Numbered from the stretch's first letter, positions 6,388 to 15,874 are shown. The stretch is DNA of 41,876 bases from Planctomycetota bacterium (GCA_019456145.1 VRUL01000041.1:1-41876); one strand, 5' to 3'. Notes: generated by a model from the letters alone, not told the origin. Made by a program: numbers and translations.

Positions 6388-8481
6388 ATGTTAATATCGC
6401 AAAAAGTTGAAGACGCAGCAATTGTTTCTATATCAACTGCTGGCGAGCCTATTGAGAATTTGTTGACCAGAGAATGGCTGCTGACTAATGAGCGAGGCGG
6501 CTACTCATCGTCAACAATTGTCGGTTGCAATACCAGAGAATATCATGGCCTGCTCATCGGCTCGCTTAATCCACCTGCTAATCGGATAATGGCATTGGCT
6601 AAATGTCTGGAGATGGTGATATTTCAGGGAGAGACTCGATATTCACCGGCTTTGGGCGCATCAGAAAATGTGAGTCCGCGAAAGGTATTCAACCTTTCAA
6701 CCTTTGAATTCAATGGCAAATTCGCGCCCCAGGGCTTCACCTTTCTAAAACAGGTCCGTCGGGATATCGGTCTGCATTTTGATTATGAATTGGATAAACT
6801 TCGACTGACTAAATCCGTATATCTTCTCCGCGATACCGATACGGTTATCCTGGTGTATGATTTTACCGGCGTGCAGGAGCAGGTGAAGTTCGTTTTGCGT
6901 CCATTTATTGGCTTAAGGGATTTCCACACACTGCAAAAGTCTGACGCTCCGTTATGTTCAAGATGGCTCGGGGAGAGTTTGCTGATTCGCCATGATGTCC
7001 CGGGCAGCTGTGAATTATTCCTGAACTGCCCTTCTATGAACTTCGAAAAAGACAAGCAATGGTGGTTTAATTTCGTATATCGTAATGAGAAACAAAGGGG
7101 GCAGAATTTTACCGAAGATTTGTGGACGCCTGGGTTTTTTAAGTGCTATGTCCATCCGGACCAACCAACCAGAATTATTTTCCGGGCTAACTTGAGCCCG
7201 CCGGGAGCGGGCAGCAAACATGAAAAGTTAATAAAAACCGATATTGACAAAGTTCGCGAAGATTTGTGCAAGCACAAGAGTGCTGTAACTATCGCTGCAA
7301 CAAACGGCGATAAAAAATTTAGAACACTTTGTTCAGCCGCTGACCAGTTTATCACAAAGCGCCAAACGAACGGGACCCCCGAGCATACACAAAGAACCAC
7401 TATTATAGCAGGCTTCCCCTGGTTTGCAGACTGGGGTAGAGACACTTTCATATCCTTACCGGGTTTGCTGCTTTCAACCCGCAGGTTCGACGAGGCCAAG
7501 TCGGTTTTGACCACTTTTGCCCAGGCGGCAGATGAAGGAATGATTCCAAATCGTTTCGATGACCGCACCGGCACAGCCTACTTTAATAGTGTCGATGCTT
7601 CTCTTTGGTTTATCAACGCAGCTTTTCAATACTTAAATGCTACCGGCGATTCAGAAACCTTCACGCAGCATCTTCTACCGACAATCCGCTGGATTATAGA
7701 CTCCTACTACAAAGGCACGCGGTTTGGTATCTGTGCAGATGCCGATGGGCTTATAACCGCAGGCAATCAGGAAACGCAGCTAACCTGGATGGATGCCAAA
7801 TATAATGGCGTTACCTTTACGCCTCGGTACGGTAAAGCGGTTGAGGTTAACGCCCTTTGGTACAATGCTCTTTGCCTTATCGCCCAATTTTATGTCGGCA
7901 GGGAAGTAGAGAATGCAAAGCGTTACAAATCTATGGCGGACAAAGTTAAAGAGAGTTTCTGCAAATTATTCTGGAATGAAAAAACCGGTTACTTAAATGA
8001 CTGTATCCCGCCCGACGGTTCAGTTGACTCAAGCCTTAGGCCGAATCAGATATTTGCCGTTTCACTTGGTTTTTCACCACTGTCACCTCAGCAACAAAAG
8101 TCAGTTGTAGATGTTGTGCAAAAAGAACTCCTCACACCTTATGGCTTGCGAACGCTAAACGTTCAGGACGATCGTTACAAAGGAACATATACAGGCCCGC
8201 AGCAGCAGCGAGATGAGGCTTATCATCAGGGCACGGTTTGGCCGTATCTGATCGGACCCTTTGTCGAAAGCTTTTTGAAAGTCAATGATTCCAGCCGGAA
8301 AAGCAAAAAAAAGGCAGCCGAATTTATCCAGCCTCTGATGCAGCATCTAACCGAGCATGGCTGCATCGGCAGTATCTCGGAGATATTTGATGGAGATGCT
8401 CCACATAAGCCAAGAGGCTGTATCGCTCAGGCCTGGAGCGTAGGTGAGCTGATTAGAGCATACCAGTTGATAAACAGTTGA
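6388..8481 (+). CDS. Glycogen debranching enzyme (amylo-alpha-1,6-glucosidase type)
   Basis: The protein has 697 residues from the ATG at 6388 (MLISQKVEDAA); an earlier in-frame ATG at 6274 would add linker-derived sequence. Residues 20-250 form the N-terminal beta domain (LLTREWLLTNERGGYSSSTI, then NTREYHGLLI), characteristic of bacterial and archaeal GDE N-terminal domains. The C-terminal (alpha/alpha)6 barrel carries FPWFADWGRDTFISLPGLLL, with the conserved Asp near 352, and later QRDEAYHQGTVWPYLIGPF. It hydrolyses alpha-1,6 branches of glycogen or limit dextrins in the cytoplasm. It is third in the operon; no branching enzyme gene is present in the window. Confidence 0.92.
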   Translation: MLISQKVEDAAIVSISTAGEPIENLLTREWLLTNERGGYSSSTIVGCNTREYHGLLIGSLNPPANRIMALAKCLEMVIFQGETRYSPALGASENVSPRKVFNLSTFEFNGKFAPQGFTFLKQVRRDIGLHFDYELDKLRLTKSVYLLRDTDTVILVYDFTGVQEQVKFVLRPFIGLRDFHTLQKSDAPLCSRWLGESLLIRHDVPGSCELFLNCPSMNFEKDKQWWFNFVYRNEKQRGQNFTEDLWTPGFFKCYVHPDQPTRIIFRANLSPPGAGSKHEKLIKTDIDKVREDLCKHKSAVTIAATNGDKKFRTLCSAADQFITKRQTNGTPEHTQRTTIIAGFPWFADWGRDTFISLPGLLLSTRRFDEAKSVLTTFAQAADEGMIPNRFDDRTGTAYFNSVDASLWFINAAFQYLNATGDSETFTQHLLPTIRWIIDSYYKGTRFGICADADGLITAGNQETQLTWMDAKYNGVTFTPRYGKAVEVNALWYNALCLIAQFYVGREVENAKRYKSMADKVKESFCKLFWNEKTGYLNDCIPPDGSVDSSLRPNQIFAVSLGFSPLSPQQQKSVVDVVQKELLTPYGLRTLNVQDDRYKGTYTGPQQQRDEAYHQGTVWPYLIGPFVESFLKVNDSSRKSKKKAAEFIQPLMQHLTEHGCIGSISEIFDGDAPHKPRGCIAQAWSVGELIRAYQLINS

Positions 8482-8548
8482 TTTATCCGTGTGTTTTCTG
8501 CGCTGATTTTTGACATTATCAGCACAAAACTGAGTCGGTAAATTGTCA

Positions 8549-9478
8549 ATGTCCCATATACAAATACATGCAGTTACCGGAGCCTTCGGATACTCAGGGA
8601 AATACATTGCGCGGCAACTATTGGATAGAGGTCACAAAGTCAGGACACTCACCAATTCAATACATCGCGACAACCCTTTCGGTGACAAGATAGAAATACA
8701 CCCATTGACCTTTGATAATCCGGAAAAACTTACTGAGTCACTAAAAGGTGTAGCTGTCCTGTACAACACGTACTGGGTCAGATTTAACTACAAGACGTTT
8801 ACTTTCGCCTCTGCTTTAACTAATTCGATCACACTGTTTAATTGCGCAAAGCAAGCAGGTGTCGAAAAGGTCGTACATATCAGCATAACGAACCCGTCAG
8901 AGCAATCCTGTTTTGAGTACTTCCGTGGGAAGGCAACGGTTGAGAAAGCATTGCGAGAGTCTGGTATTTCATACTCGATCCTACGACCGGCCGTATTTTT
9001 CGGAGGAAAAGAGGACATTCTAATCAATAATATTGCCTGGATTCTCCGCAGGTTCCCTGTATTCGGTGTGTTTGGCGATGGCAATTATCGGCTTGCCCCC
9101 ATTTATATCGATGACCTTGCAAAGTTGGCGGTCGAGCAAGGCCGGAACAGAGAGAACACAATCATTAACGCGATTGGCCCGGAGACATTCACGTATAAAG
9201 GTCTCGTTCAGGAAATTGGCAAGGCCATCGGAAAAAAGAGGCTGATTATATCTATTCCTCCGACAATTGGTTATATCCTTGGAAGCATAATCGGCAAGAT
9301 AATCGGCGATGTTCTCATTACTCGCCAGGAGATTGAGGGACTTATGGCCGATCTATTATATGTGGATGCACCACCGGCGGGAGAAACCAGATTTACACAT
9401 TGGGTAAGAGAAAATGCCGGATCCCTTGGGAAGCATTATTCCAGTGAGCTGACTCGTAGAAGAAATAAACTACGTTGA
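8549..9478 (+). CDS. NAD(P)-binding atypical SDR, NmrA/NDUFA9-like
   Basis: The protein has 309 residues from the ATG at 8549. The N-terminal Rossmann motif reads GAFGYSGKYIARQLLDRGHK. KVVHISITNPSE and YFRGKATVEKALRESGISYS, followed by ILRPAVFFG, match atypical short-chain dehydrogenases of the NmrA / complex-I NDUFA9-like group, where the classical YxxxK is often altered; here the region reads YFRGK. YIDDLAKLAVEQG is the usual later motif. It is a probable nucleotide-sugar or quinone-related oxidoreductase or regulator; the substrate is unknown. It follows the glycogen operon by 67 bp and is convergent with the trp operon. Confidence 0.8.
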   Translation: MSHIQIHAVTGAFGYSGKYIARQLLDRGHKVRTLTNSIHRDNPFGDKIEIHPLTFDNPEKLTESLKGVAVLYNTYWVRFNYKTFTFASALTNSITLFNCAKQAGVEKVVHISITNPSEQSCFEYFRGKATVEKALRESGISYSILRPAVFFGGKEDILINNIAWILRRFPVFGVFGDGNYRLAPIYIDDLAKLAVEQGRNRENTIINAIGPETFTYKGLVQEIGKAIGKKRLIISIPPTIGYILGSIIGKIIGDVLITRQEIEGLMADLLYVDAPPAGETRFTHWVRENAGSLGKHYSSELTRRRNKLR

Positions 9479-9560
9479 TATTCATCCCTATAGCTTCCTG
9501 CAGGATGGTCCCAATCCACATGGTAGTGGTGATATGCCACAAGTTTGTCGAAAACGTCCA

Positions 9561-10373
9561 TCAGTTGCTCTGATGCTCGAGCGCGACTTTAACATCGCCT
9601 AAAAAAGTTGAAATTTCGGCAAGCATTTTTTCTTTATTGCCTAAATTACTCTCAATCAAGCCCACTATTTTTGAACCGATTATCACGCCGTCAGCCCCTG
9701 CTGACGCTACCGCTGCCGCATGTTCGGGTTTGCTGATTCCAAAACCGACACAAACAGGGACATCAGTGAGCTTTTTAAGTTTGCCGACCAGTCCTTCAAT
9801 CGTATCGGAGAGCTTTTCCCTGCTGCCGGTAACGCCTAAAACCGAGACGGTATAAATAAAGCCGGTAGTTTTGGAAGCAATCAGCTTCATTCTCTTTGGG
9901 TCAGTATTTGGTGTAACCATAAAAACAGTATCGAGTCCCGCTTTAGCTGCAGGCGACGTAATTTCATCCGCGTCATCAATACTCAAATCAGCAACCAAAA
10001 CACTGTTGACGCCGGCCTGGTAACAATCCTTGAAAAACTTTTCCGTTCCGTACTGATAAATCAAGTTGTAATACATAAGCAGTCCGATTGGAATATCCCT
10101 GTAATCCTTGACCTTCCGGACAAATTCCATCGCCTTCTGGATATTCATCCCGCAGTTCCTTGCGCGAATATCAGCCTTTTGAATTGTCGGCCCATCCGCT
10201 ATCGGGTCCGAGAACGGTATACCAAGCTCCAAAACATCAGCCCCCGCGTCGATAGATGTTTTTACGATTCGCAGACTTGTTTCAAAATCGGGATCTCCGA
10301 TTACAAAAAAAGGTATCAATGCCGACCTTTTCAATTCTGAAAGTTCAGAAAATAGTTGCTTATACGTTTTCAT
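9561..10373 (-). CDS. trpA: Tryptophan synthase alpha chain
   Basis: The protein has 270 residues. It cleaves indole-3-glycerol phosphate to indole and glyceraldehyde 3-phosphate and passes indole to TrpB. The catalytic pair is in place: Glu49 in VLELGIPFSDP and Asp60 in PIADGPTIQ. The phosphate-binding end GFGISKPEHA and GADGVIIGSKIV is intact, so this is a full-length TIM barrel. It is the last gene of the trp operon, separated from trpB by 168 bp containing a palindromic repeat. A converging gene ends 83 bp away, with no obvious terminator. Confidence 0.97.
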   Translation of the reverse strand: MKTYKQLFSELSELKRSALIPFFVIGDPDFETSLRIVKTSIDAGADVLELGIPFSDPIADGPTIQKADIRARNCGMNIQKAMEFVRKVKDYRDIPIGLLMYYNLIYQYGTEKFFKDCYQAGVNSVLVADLSIDDADEITSPAAKAGLDTVFMVTPNTDPKRMKLIASKTTGFIYTVSVLGVTGSREKLSDTIEGLVGKLKKLTDVPVCVGFGISKPEHAAAVASAGADGVIIGSKIVGLIESNLGNKEKMLAEISTFLGDVKVALEHQSN

Positions 10374-10430
10374 CAGTTACGTCCCCGGAAAAAAGTACAA
10401 ATATCAAAATTACATCACAAAAGGTAAAAT

Positions 10431-10517
10431 GTCATTGCGAGGGTGCGAAGCGACCGAAGCAATCTCATCGCTCAGGTTTGAGATTGCCACGCTCGGCTGC
10501 GCCTCGCTCGCAATGAC
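10431..10517. repeat. Palindromic dispersed repeat, copy 1 (GTCATTGCGA...TCGCAATGAC)
   Basis: This 87-bp unit has 10-bp terminal inverted repeats and an inner nested pair (GCAATCTCA / TGAGATTGC). It sits inside the trp operon between trpB and trpA. A second copy is at 31606-31687. The shared core CATTGCGAG..GAAGC..AGCAATCT and the foldback shape resemble REP/MITE-like palindromes seen in many bacterial genomes. Confidence 0.8.
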
Positions 10518-10541
10518 CAATCAATAATCATTAATCAATAA

Positions 10542-11720
10542 TCAATTCTCCAGAGGTCGGCGTTCTTCCACAATGGAAACATCCTTATCTCCTCGGCCGG
10601 AAAGATTTACCACAGCAATTGTATCAGAGTCCAACTTGCCTTTTTGACTGCAAAGGAACGCCAGGGCATGTGAACTCTCCAAAGCCGGCAGTATTCCCTC
10701 AGTTTTGCTCAGCAATTCGAAGGCATCAAGCACATCTGAGTCTTCAGCAGCAACGTATTCGGCCCTGCCGGTATCTTTTAACAGGCAATGTTCCGGTCCA
10801 ACCGCCGGATAATCCAGCCCGGCGCTTATGGATTCGGTCTCATGAACCTGACCTTCCTTATCCTGCAGCAAATAGGATTTTGCACCGTGTAAGATGCCAA
10901 CCTTTCCAGCCACCAGCGTCGCAGCATGCTTGCCGCTGCTTAAACTCCTGCCGCCGGCTTCGACACCAATTAGCTTGACATCCTTGTCATCCATAAAGCC
11001 CGAAAAGATACCTATTGCATTACTGCCGCCGCCGACACAAGCGACGACCATATCCGGCAGTTTACCAATCTGGTCAAGACACTGCTGCCTTGCCTCCTTA
11101 CCGATACAGCTTTGAAAATGTTTTACTATCGTGGGATACGGATGCGGCCCGCAGGCTGAACCGAAAAGATAGAATGTATCTGTAACATGGGCCGTCCAGT
11201 ATCGAAGCGCGTCATTGATGGCGTCTTTGAGCGTCCCTGTTCCGCCTTCTATAGGAATGACTTCTGCGCCGCACAGTTTCATTTTATGAACGTTAACACT
11301 TTGTCGCTCAATATCGATAACGCCCATAAAGATTTTTGTCTCCATACCAAACAAGGCCCCAATCATCGCGGTGGCCAAACCGTGCTGGCCCGCGCCGGTT
11401 TCGGCAATGAGTTTGTTTTTACCCATATACTTTGCTAACAGCCCCTGCCCGAGTGTGTTATTGACCTTGTGCGCTCCGCCGTGCAGAAGGTCTTCGCGTT
11501 TCAGGTACACCTTAAAGCCGACATACTCACTGAATCTTTTCGCATGGTAAAGCGGGCTGGGCCTGCCGGCATAATCTTTCGAAAGCTTCGCCAACTCGGA
11601 AACAAACCGCTCATCCTCGTAGAAGCGATAAAATGCCTCCTCTAATTCTTCCAGCACCGCCATCAAGACCTCCGGCACATAAAAGCCGCCATAGTCTCCG
11701 AATCTGCCTTTATATTTCAT
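10542..11720 (-). CDS. trpB: Tryptophan synthase beta chain
   Basis: The protein has 392 residues. It is a PLP enzyme condensing indole with serine to tryptophan. HGGAHKVNNTLGQ carries the PLP lysine at residue 85. AETGAGQHGLATA and CVGGGSNAIGIFSGF form the catalytic-Glu loop and phosphate-binding site, and the N-terminus GDYGGFYVPEVLM is typical of TrpB1. Length and motifs are complete, so it should be a partner for the adjacent trpA. The start at 11720 lies 55 bp after trpF, across a perfect hairpin. Confidence 0.97.
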   Translation of the reverse strand: MKYKGRFGDYGGFYVPEVLMAVLEELEEAFYRFYEDERFVSELAKLSKDYAGRPSPLYHAKRFSEYVGFKVYLKREDLLHGGAHKVNNTLGQGLLAKYMGKNKLIAETGAGQHGLATAMIGALFGMETKIFMGVIDIERQSVNVHKMKLCGAEVIPIEGGTGTLKDAINDALRYWTAHVTDTFYLFGSACGPHPYPTIVKHFQSCIGKEARQQCLDQIGKLPDMVVACVGGGSNAIGIFSGFMDDKDVKLIGVEAGGRSLSSGKHAATLVAGKVGILHGAKSYLLQDKEGQVHETESISAGLDYPAVGPEHCLLKDTGRAEYVAAEDSDVLDAFELLSKTEGILPALESSHALAFLCSQKGKLDSDTIAVVNLSGRGDKDVSIVEERRPLEN

Positions 11721-11742
11721 ACTTCGTACCCTTTCTTATGTC

Positions 11743-11774
11743 TCGTGTCCCAGGCGACGAATCAGGGGACACGA
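11743..11774. other. Perfect 9-bp hairpin between trpF and trpB
   Basis: TCGTGTCCC (11743-11751) and GGGACACGA (11766-11774) pair exactly around a 14-nt loop. There is no T-run, so a terminator is unlikely. It may be an mRNA processing or stabilising structure, or part of a dispersed repeat. Confidence 0.6.
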
Positions 11775-11775
11775 T

Positions 11776-12399
11776 TTAGCCTCTCAGATGCCGTATATTT
11801 TCGAACAGTTTTTTCATTTTCTTATGGTCTTTTTTGCCCGGTTCAGCTTCAATTCCGCTGCAAATATCAATCCCATAAACTCCCAGTTCGGCCGCCTCAG
11901 CCGCATTATCGGGATTTATCCCGCCGGCCAAAAAAATACGTTTGCTGATATGCCCTATGATATTCCAGTCAAAGCTTAATCCTGTACCGCCATATTTTTC
12001 AGGATCAAAGGCATCCAGCAAAATAGCATCGGTAAAATAATACTCCGCCTGTTGAATATCACTCTGCTCTTTGACCCGTATTGCTTTCATTACTTTTACA
12101 TTATGAGAGAGAAATTGTTGGCAGAAATCCGGAGTTTCATCGCCATGCAGCTGGACCCAATCCAATTGGCACATGTTTTTCGTTTCCTGGATTTTCTCCA
12201 TCGATTCATTCACAAAGACGCCCGCAATATCTATGAAACCAGGCAGTTTGCTTATTATTTCCCTGGCCTTTTCCGGATGTATAAACCTCGGACTTTTCGG
12301 ATAAAAATTAAAGCCCAGCAAGTCCGCACCCATATCCAATACTGCTGCGGCGTCTTCGTAATTGGTAATACCACAAATTTTAACTTTAACTATTAACAT
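11776..12399 (-). CDS. trpF: Phosphoribosylanthranilate isomerase
   Basis: The protein has 207 residues, a single TIM barrel converting PRA to CdRP. VKVKICGIT carries the catalytic Cys at residue 9, and AILLDAFDPEKYGGTG carries the catalytic Asp. FLAGGINPDNAAEA and GIDICSGIEAEPGKKD are the phosphate-binding loops. It is a stand-alone enzyme, not fused to trpC. No trpC lies between it and trpD (35-bp gap). The short GC-rich upstream sequence lacks a clear ribosome site, so translational coupling to trpD is possible. Confidence 0.96.
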   Translation of the reverse strand: MLIVKVKICGITNYEDAAAVLDMGADLLGFNFYPKSPRFIHPEKAREIISKLPGFIDIAGVFVNESMEKIQETKNMCQLDWVQLHGDETPDFCQQFLSHNVKVMKAIRVKEQSDIQQAEYYFTDAILLDAFDPEKYGGTGLSFDWNIIGHISKRIFLAGGINPDNAAEAAELGVYGIDICSGIEAEPGKKDHKKMKKLFENIRHLRG

Positions 12400-12434
12400 A
12401 TTCGCGGCCCTGGCCCCGGGTTACAGGGGGCATT

Positions 12435-13454
12435 TTACACCTCATTTGAAATCTTGATTAACTTTTGAAGACAGGTCAATGCCTTGCCATTGTTCACCGA
12501 AGCATTTGCCAACTCGATTGCCGATTTGAAATCATCAGCTAAATTAGCGGCTATTATCGCAGCGGCGGCATTTAGAATAACAATATCTTTGCGCGGCCCC
12601 TTTTCTTTGCCGCTTAGTATGTCCCTTATAACCTTTGCGCTTGTTTTGGCATCGGTTGCCTTCAACTGCTCTATGTCGGCCAATGTGATACCTAAGTCCT
12701 CCGGATTAAGTTCTTTGTTTGCGATTTGACCTTTTTTCAGTTCAACTATTTTGGTAACTCCTGTTGTACTTATCTCATCCATGCCGTTGCTATGAACTAC
12801 CATCGCGTACCGGACATCTAACAGTTTGAGTGCCTCGACAACAATCTGCATCAAGTTTTCATCAGCCACTCCTAACACCTGCGCATCTGCATTGGCAGGA
12901 TTTGCCAAAGGTCCGAGGATGTTGAAAACCGTTCTAAAACCGAGACTCTTGCGTATCGGCTGAACATATTTCATCGCCGGATGGAACATTGGGGCAAACA
13001 TAAATCCGATATGTGCCTGCCTTATACACTCTGCCACGACCTCGGCGGAAGCATCTATCTTTACACCCAATTCTTCGAGCACGTCAGCCGAGCCGCATTT
13101 ACTGGTTATGCCACGATTGCCGTGTTTGGCGACATAGACTCCTGCGCCGGCTGCCACTAACGCAGATGCGGTTGAAACGTTAAAGGTCTTTATTGCCGCC
13201 CCTCCGGTACCGCAGGTATCTACTAAATTGTCGAGACCAACCTTAACGGCAACAGCGTGGCTTCGCAGTGACCTGGCAAGCCCTGCTAATTCCGGTGCGG
13301 TCTCTCCTTTGGCCCGCATCGCTGTCAGAAACGCAGCAATCTGGACATCGGGCACATCGCCTTCGAAAATAACATCCAGCAGGCTCGTCGCCTGTTCGAA
13401 GCTCAAACTATCACCCTGGAGTAGCGACTTAATATATTCGGTTATTACCGCCAT
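12435..13454 (-). CDS. trpD: Anthranilate phosphoribosyltransferase
   Basis: The protein has 339 residues. It transfers phosphoribose from PRPP to anthranilate. VDTCGTGGA at 78-86 is the PRPP-binding glycine loop, and TFNVSTASA and KHGNRGITSKCGSADVLEEL are the following active-site segments; the usual RSVSSRSG reads RGITSKCG here. PIRKSLGFRTVFNILGPLAN is intact. It starts 15 bp after trpG within the operon. Confidence 0.96.
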   Translation of the reverse strand: MAVITEYIKSLLQGDSLSFEQATSLLDVIFEGDVPDVQIAAFLTAMRAKGETAPELAGLARSLRSHAVAVKVGLDNLVDTCGTGGAAIKTFNVSTASALVAAGAGVYVAKHGNRGITSKCGSADVLEELGVKIDASAEVVAECIRQAHIGFMFAPMFHPAMKYVQPIRKSLGFRTVFNILGPLANPANADAQVLGVADENLMQIVVEALKLLDVRYAMVVHSNGMDEISTTGVTKIVELKKGQIANKELNPEDLGITLADIEQLKATDAKTSAKVIRDILSGKEKGPRKDIVILNAAAAIIAANLADDFKSAIELANASVNNGKALTCLQKLIKISNEV

Positions 13455-13469
13455 TTTATCCCTTACCTT

Positions 13470-14066
13470 TTATTTTTTTGCCATTGCTATGGATAAAACA
13501 TTCTCGATTATTTTACCGCCTGCCGGGGTCAAAATACTTTCCGGATGGAACTGCACGCCGAATATCGGAAGCTCTTTGTGACGGGCACCCATAACAATAC
13601 CCTCAAACTCAGCCGTTTGTTCCATGCAATCCGGCAGCTCTACCACACAAAGACTGTGATACCGTCCTGCCTGCAGCGGATTCTCGACACCTGCGAATAC
13701 ACCCTTTTCGTCGTGTGTCACCTTTGACGGTTTGCCGTGCATCGGCTCCGGTGCATGGCTGACTTTCCCGCCGAAATACTGCGCAACTACCTGATGGCCT
13801 AAGCAGACGCCGAAGATAGGTAGTTTATCTTTGAAATAGCCTACTGCCGGAAGTGAGACGCCGGCTGTGTCCGGTGTGCCAGGTCCCGGCGAAATTACAA
13901 GAAGATCGGGACCAAATTCCTCAGCCACTCGTTTAAGCTCTTCGAGCCTGGTATCGGCGCGATAAACCCTGGCCTGGCAATTGCGCTTGCAAAAATCATC
14001 GACCAGGTTGTATGTGAATGAGTCGAAATTATCGATAAATAAAACTTTTCTGGCTTTGGCTTTCAT
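13470..14066 (-). CDS. trpG: Anthranilate synthase component II (glutamine amidotransferase)
   Basis: The protein has 198 residues, a class I glutamine amidotransferase delivering ammonia to TrpE. The nucleophile Cys88 lies in GVCLGHQ, and the His-Glu pair lies in GVQFHPESI near the C-terminus. LVISPGPGTPD is the oxyanion-strand motif, and IDNFDSFTYNLVDDF is the classic N-terminus. Folate-type PabA function in addition cannot be excluded. The gene starts 12 bp after trpE, suggesting coupled translation. Confidence 0.95.
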   Translation of the reverse strand: MKAKARKVLFIDNFDSFTYNLVDDFCKRNCQARVYRADTRLEELKRVAEEFGPDLLVISPGPGTPDTAGVSLPAVGYFKDKLPIFGVCLGHQVVAQYFGGKVSHAPEPMHGKPSKVTHDEKGVFAGVENPLQAGRYHSLCVVELPDCMEQTAEFEGIVMGARHKELPIFGVQFHPESILTPAGGKIIENVLSIAMAKK

Positions 14067-14078
14067 AAGATTCCGCCC

Positions 14079-15671
14079 TTATTCTCCACGAACCGCACGC
14101 AAACAGGACCTTGCCTTATGTTCGGTTTCTTCAAATTCCGTCTTCGGGACGCTGTCATGCACGATGCCGGCGCCAACTCGAATATAAGCTGTGTGGTCTT
14201 TAATCTGCAGACTCCTTATGGTAATACAACTGTCGAATTGGCCGTCCACGGTCAGATACATAACAGCTCCTCCGTAGTAGCCTCGCTTGGTTTTTTCATA
14301 AAGACGTATTAGCTTCATTGCCTCGATCTTTGGAGCTCCCGTGAGTGTCCCCATATTCATGGTAGCCAGGTATGCATTTAATGCGTCCAGGTCCTTTGCG
14401 AGTTTGCCTTTAACATTACTCACCAAATGCTGCACCGAAGCATATTTTTCAGCTATCAGCAATTCGGTTACAACTCTGCTGCCCGACTCGGCTACACGTG
14501 CAATATCGTTTCTGGCCAAATCGACCAGCATCATATGCTCGGCTAACTCCTTGCGGTCGAGTTTCAGTTCCGCCTCATATCTAAAATCGGTGTCTTCATC
14601 AATTTTGTTTCCAACCCGTCCCCTCGGTTTGGTGCCGGCTATGGGCCTTATCTCCACGTGGCGAGTATCGGTGCCGCTGACACGCAAATTCAGCTCCGGA
14701 CTGGAGCCTAACAATATCGAGTTGGCGGTGTTAAGATAAAACATGTACGGCGAAGGATTCAATTTCCTAAGCCGTTTGTAAACGTCCAGCGGCTCATCCG
14801 GGCAGGGCTCCATTTTAGTTCTGCTCAGAACCACCTGGAAAACATCACCGTCGAGAATGTGTTGCTTGGCGTCACGGACCATCTTTTCGTATTCGGTTTG
14901 ATTGGTATCACTGGAAGCAGCCGGCAGCGATTCGGCATATTTTTCACTTTTCGGCATGTCAATTTTTGCGATATTGAAATAGTAGTCGAAGCACTCCTGG
15001 GTCTCGGCGATTGCAGCATCTCTGTCGTCGTCGGTTATAACACAATTGACGATGCAAAAACCCTTGTTGGTTTGGTGGTCACACAAAAATATGTTGTCTG
15101 CGAAGTAAAGTTCATAATCAGGATTGCCGAGCAGATCATTTTTACTGGGAGGAAGCTTTTCAAACTGGTCTATAAAATCGTAGCTTATAGCCCCCAGCAA
15201 TCCACAGGTCACGCGGAACGGCTTGCTCGCCAGACTAAAGGCAAACGCTACGGCCCGCAATACGTCCATCTGATTTGTACTTTGCAGACGGGTTTGCTCG
15301 TCAACCACTTTCCTGGCCTGTTTGATTCTGCCGGTAATTGTCTCCGGGCCGAATTCGACCGATTCACAGAAGGCGAACCGTTCCTTTTTGGCAGACAAAT
15401 ATTCTATCATGCGCCGGCCGGTCTTACTCAATGCTTTAATTGTAAAATCAACACCGGTGCCGGTAAGATAGAGTGCCGGCCTTGCGGTGCCGAAACTCAA
15501 CGCATTTTCCGCTAAATAGTCACTTGCCTCCAACAGGGCACAGTTTTGCGCCCGGCCGTAGTCGCTCAGCCTGGCAAAAAAATCCACCGGCTCATCCATA
15601 TCAATTTCCTTGACGATGGGCACGATTTGTCCGTGCCTGGCATCGGCTATTTTCTGCCTGTAATCATCCAT
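14079..15671 (-). CDS. trpE: Anthranilate synthase component I
   Basis: The protein has 530 residues. It converts chorismate to anthranilate with TrpG. The catalytic C-terminal domain has QVVLSRTK, SPYMFYLNT, EIRPIAGTKPRGR, EHMMLVDLARNDIARV, MNMGTLTGAPKIEAM and RVGAGIVHDSVPKTEFEET, all typical of TrpE and not of PabB or menaquinone enzymes. The ATG at 15671 is preceded by AAAGG at good spacing. It is the first structural gene after the attenuator, so it sets the level of the whole operon. Confidence 0.96.
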   Translation of the reverse strand: MDDYRQKIADARHGQIVPIVKEIDMDEPVDFFARLSDYGRAQNCALLEASDYLAENALSFGTARPALYLTGTGVDFTIKALSKTGRRMIEYLSAKKERFAFCESVEFGPETITGRIKQARKVVDEQTRLQSTNQMDVLRAVAFAFSLASKPFRVTCGLLGAISYDFIDQFEKLPPSKNDLLGNPDYELYFADNIFLCDHQTNKGFCIVNCVITDDDRDAAIAETQECFDYYFNIAKIDMPKSEKYAESLPAASSDTNQTEYEKMVRDAKQHILDGDVFQVVLSRTKMEPCPDEPLDVYKRLRKLNPSPYMFYLNTANSILLGSSPELNLRVSGTDTRHVEIRPIAGTKPRGRVGNKIDEDTDFRYEAELKLDRKELAEHMMLVDLARNDIARVAESGSRVVTELLIAEKYASVQHLVSNVKGKLAKDLDALNAYLATMNMGTLTGAPKIEAMKLIRLYEKTKRGYYGGAVMYLTVDGQFDSCITIRSLQIKDHTAYIRVGAGIVHDSVPKTEFEETEHKARSCLRAVRGE

Positions 15672-15720
15672 ATATCGAACCTTTTATCGTAATTTTTATT
15701 CGCAAATCACTGAAATTACA

Positions 15721-15867
15721 AATAAAAAAAAACAGCCTGCTTTTTTCCAACAGGCTGCCGTTTCAAAAACCTTACAAATTGTTTATATGAAATCACCGTT
15801 CACCTGCCGGATTATGTCCTGCAGGCCACCACCAGTTATCTGTATTTTTGCGGTCAATTTGCTTCAT
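15721..15867 (-). promoter_or_regulatory. trp operon transcription attenuator
   Basis: Read on the minus strand, the leader has four pairing segments. Segment 1, CCUGC (15825-15821), directly follows three Trp codons (15834-15826). Segment 2, CCGGCAGG (15810-15803), contains GCAGG to pair with 1. Segment 3, CCUGUUGG (15754-15747), pairs with all eight bases of 2, two of them G-U. Segment 4, CAGGCUG (15739-15733), pairs with CAGCCUG (15757-15751) to make a terminator stem followed by about ten U. A ribosome stalled at Trp codons would hide segment 1 and favour the 2:3 antiterminator. The leader stop lies between segments 2 and 3, so a ribosome reaching it would permit the 3:4 terminator. Confidence 0.9.
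15793..15867 (-). CDS. trpL: trp leader peptide with three tandem Trp codons
   Basis: This 24-codon frame starts MKQIDRKNTDN, then WWW, then PAGHNPAGER and a TGA stop. Codons 12-14 are consecutive TGG. There is no Shine-Dalgarno sequence, and the promoter is so close that the transcript probably begins 1-3 nt before the AUG, giving a nearly leaderless message. It works as a tryptophan sensor by ribosome stalling and is too short for most gene callers. Confidence 0.9.
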   Translation of the reverse strand: MKQIDRKNTDNWWWPAGHNPAGER

Positions 15868-15874
15868 GATGACT

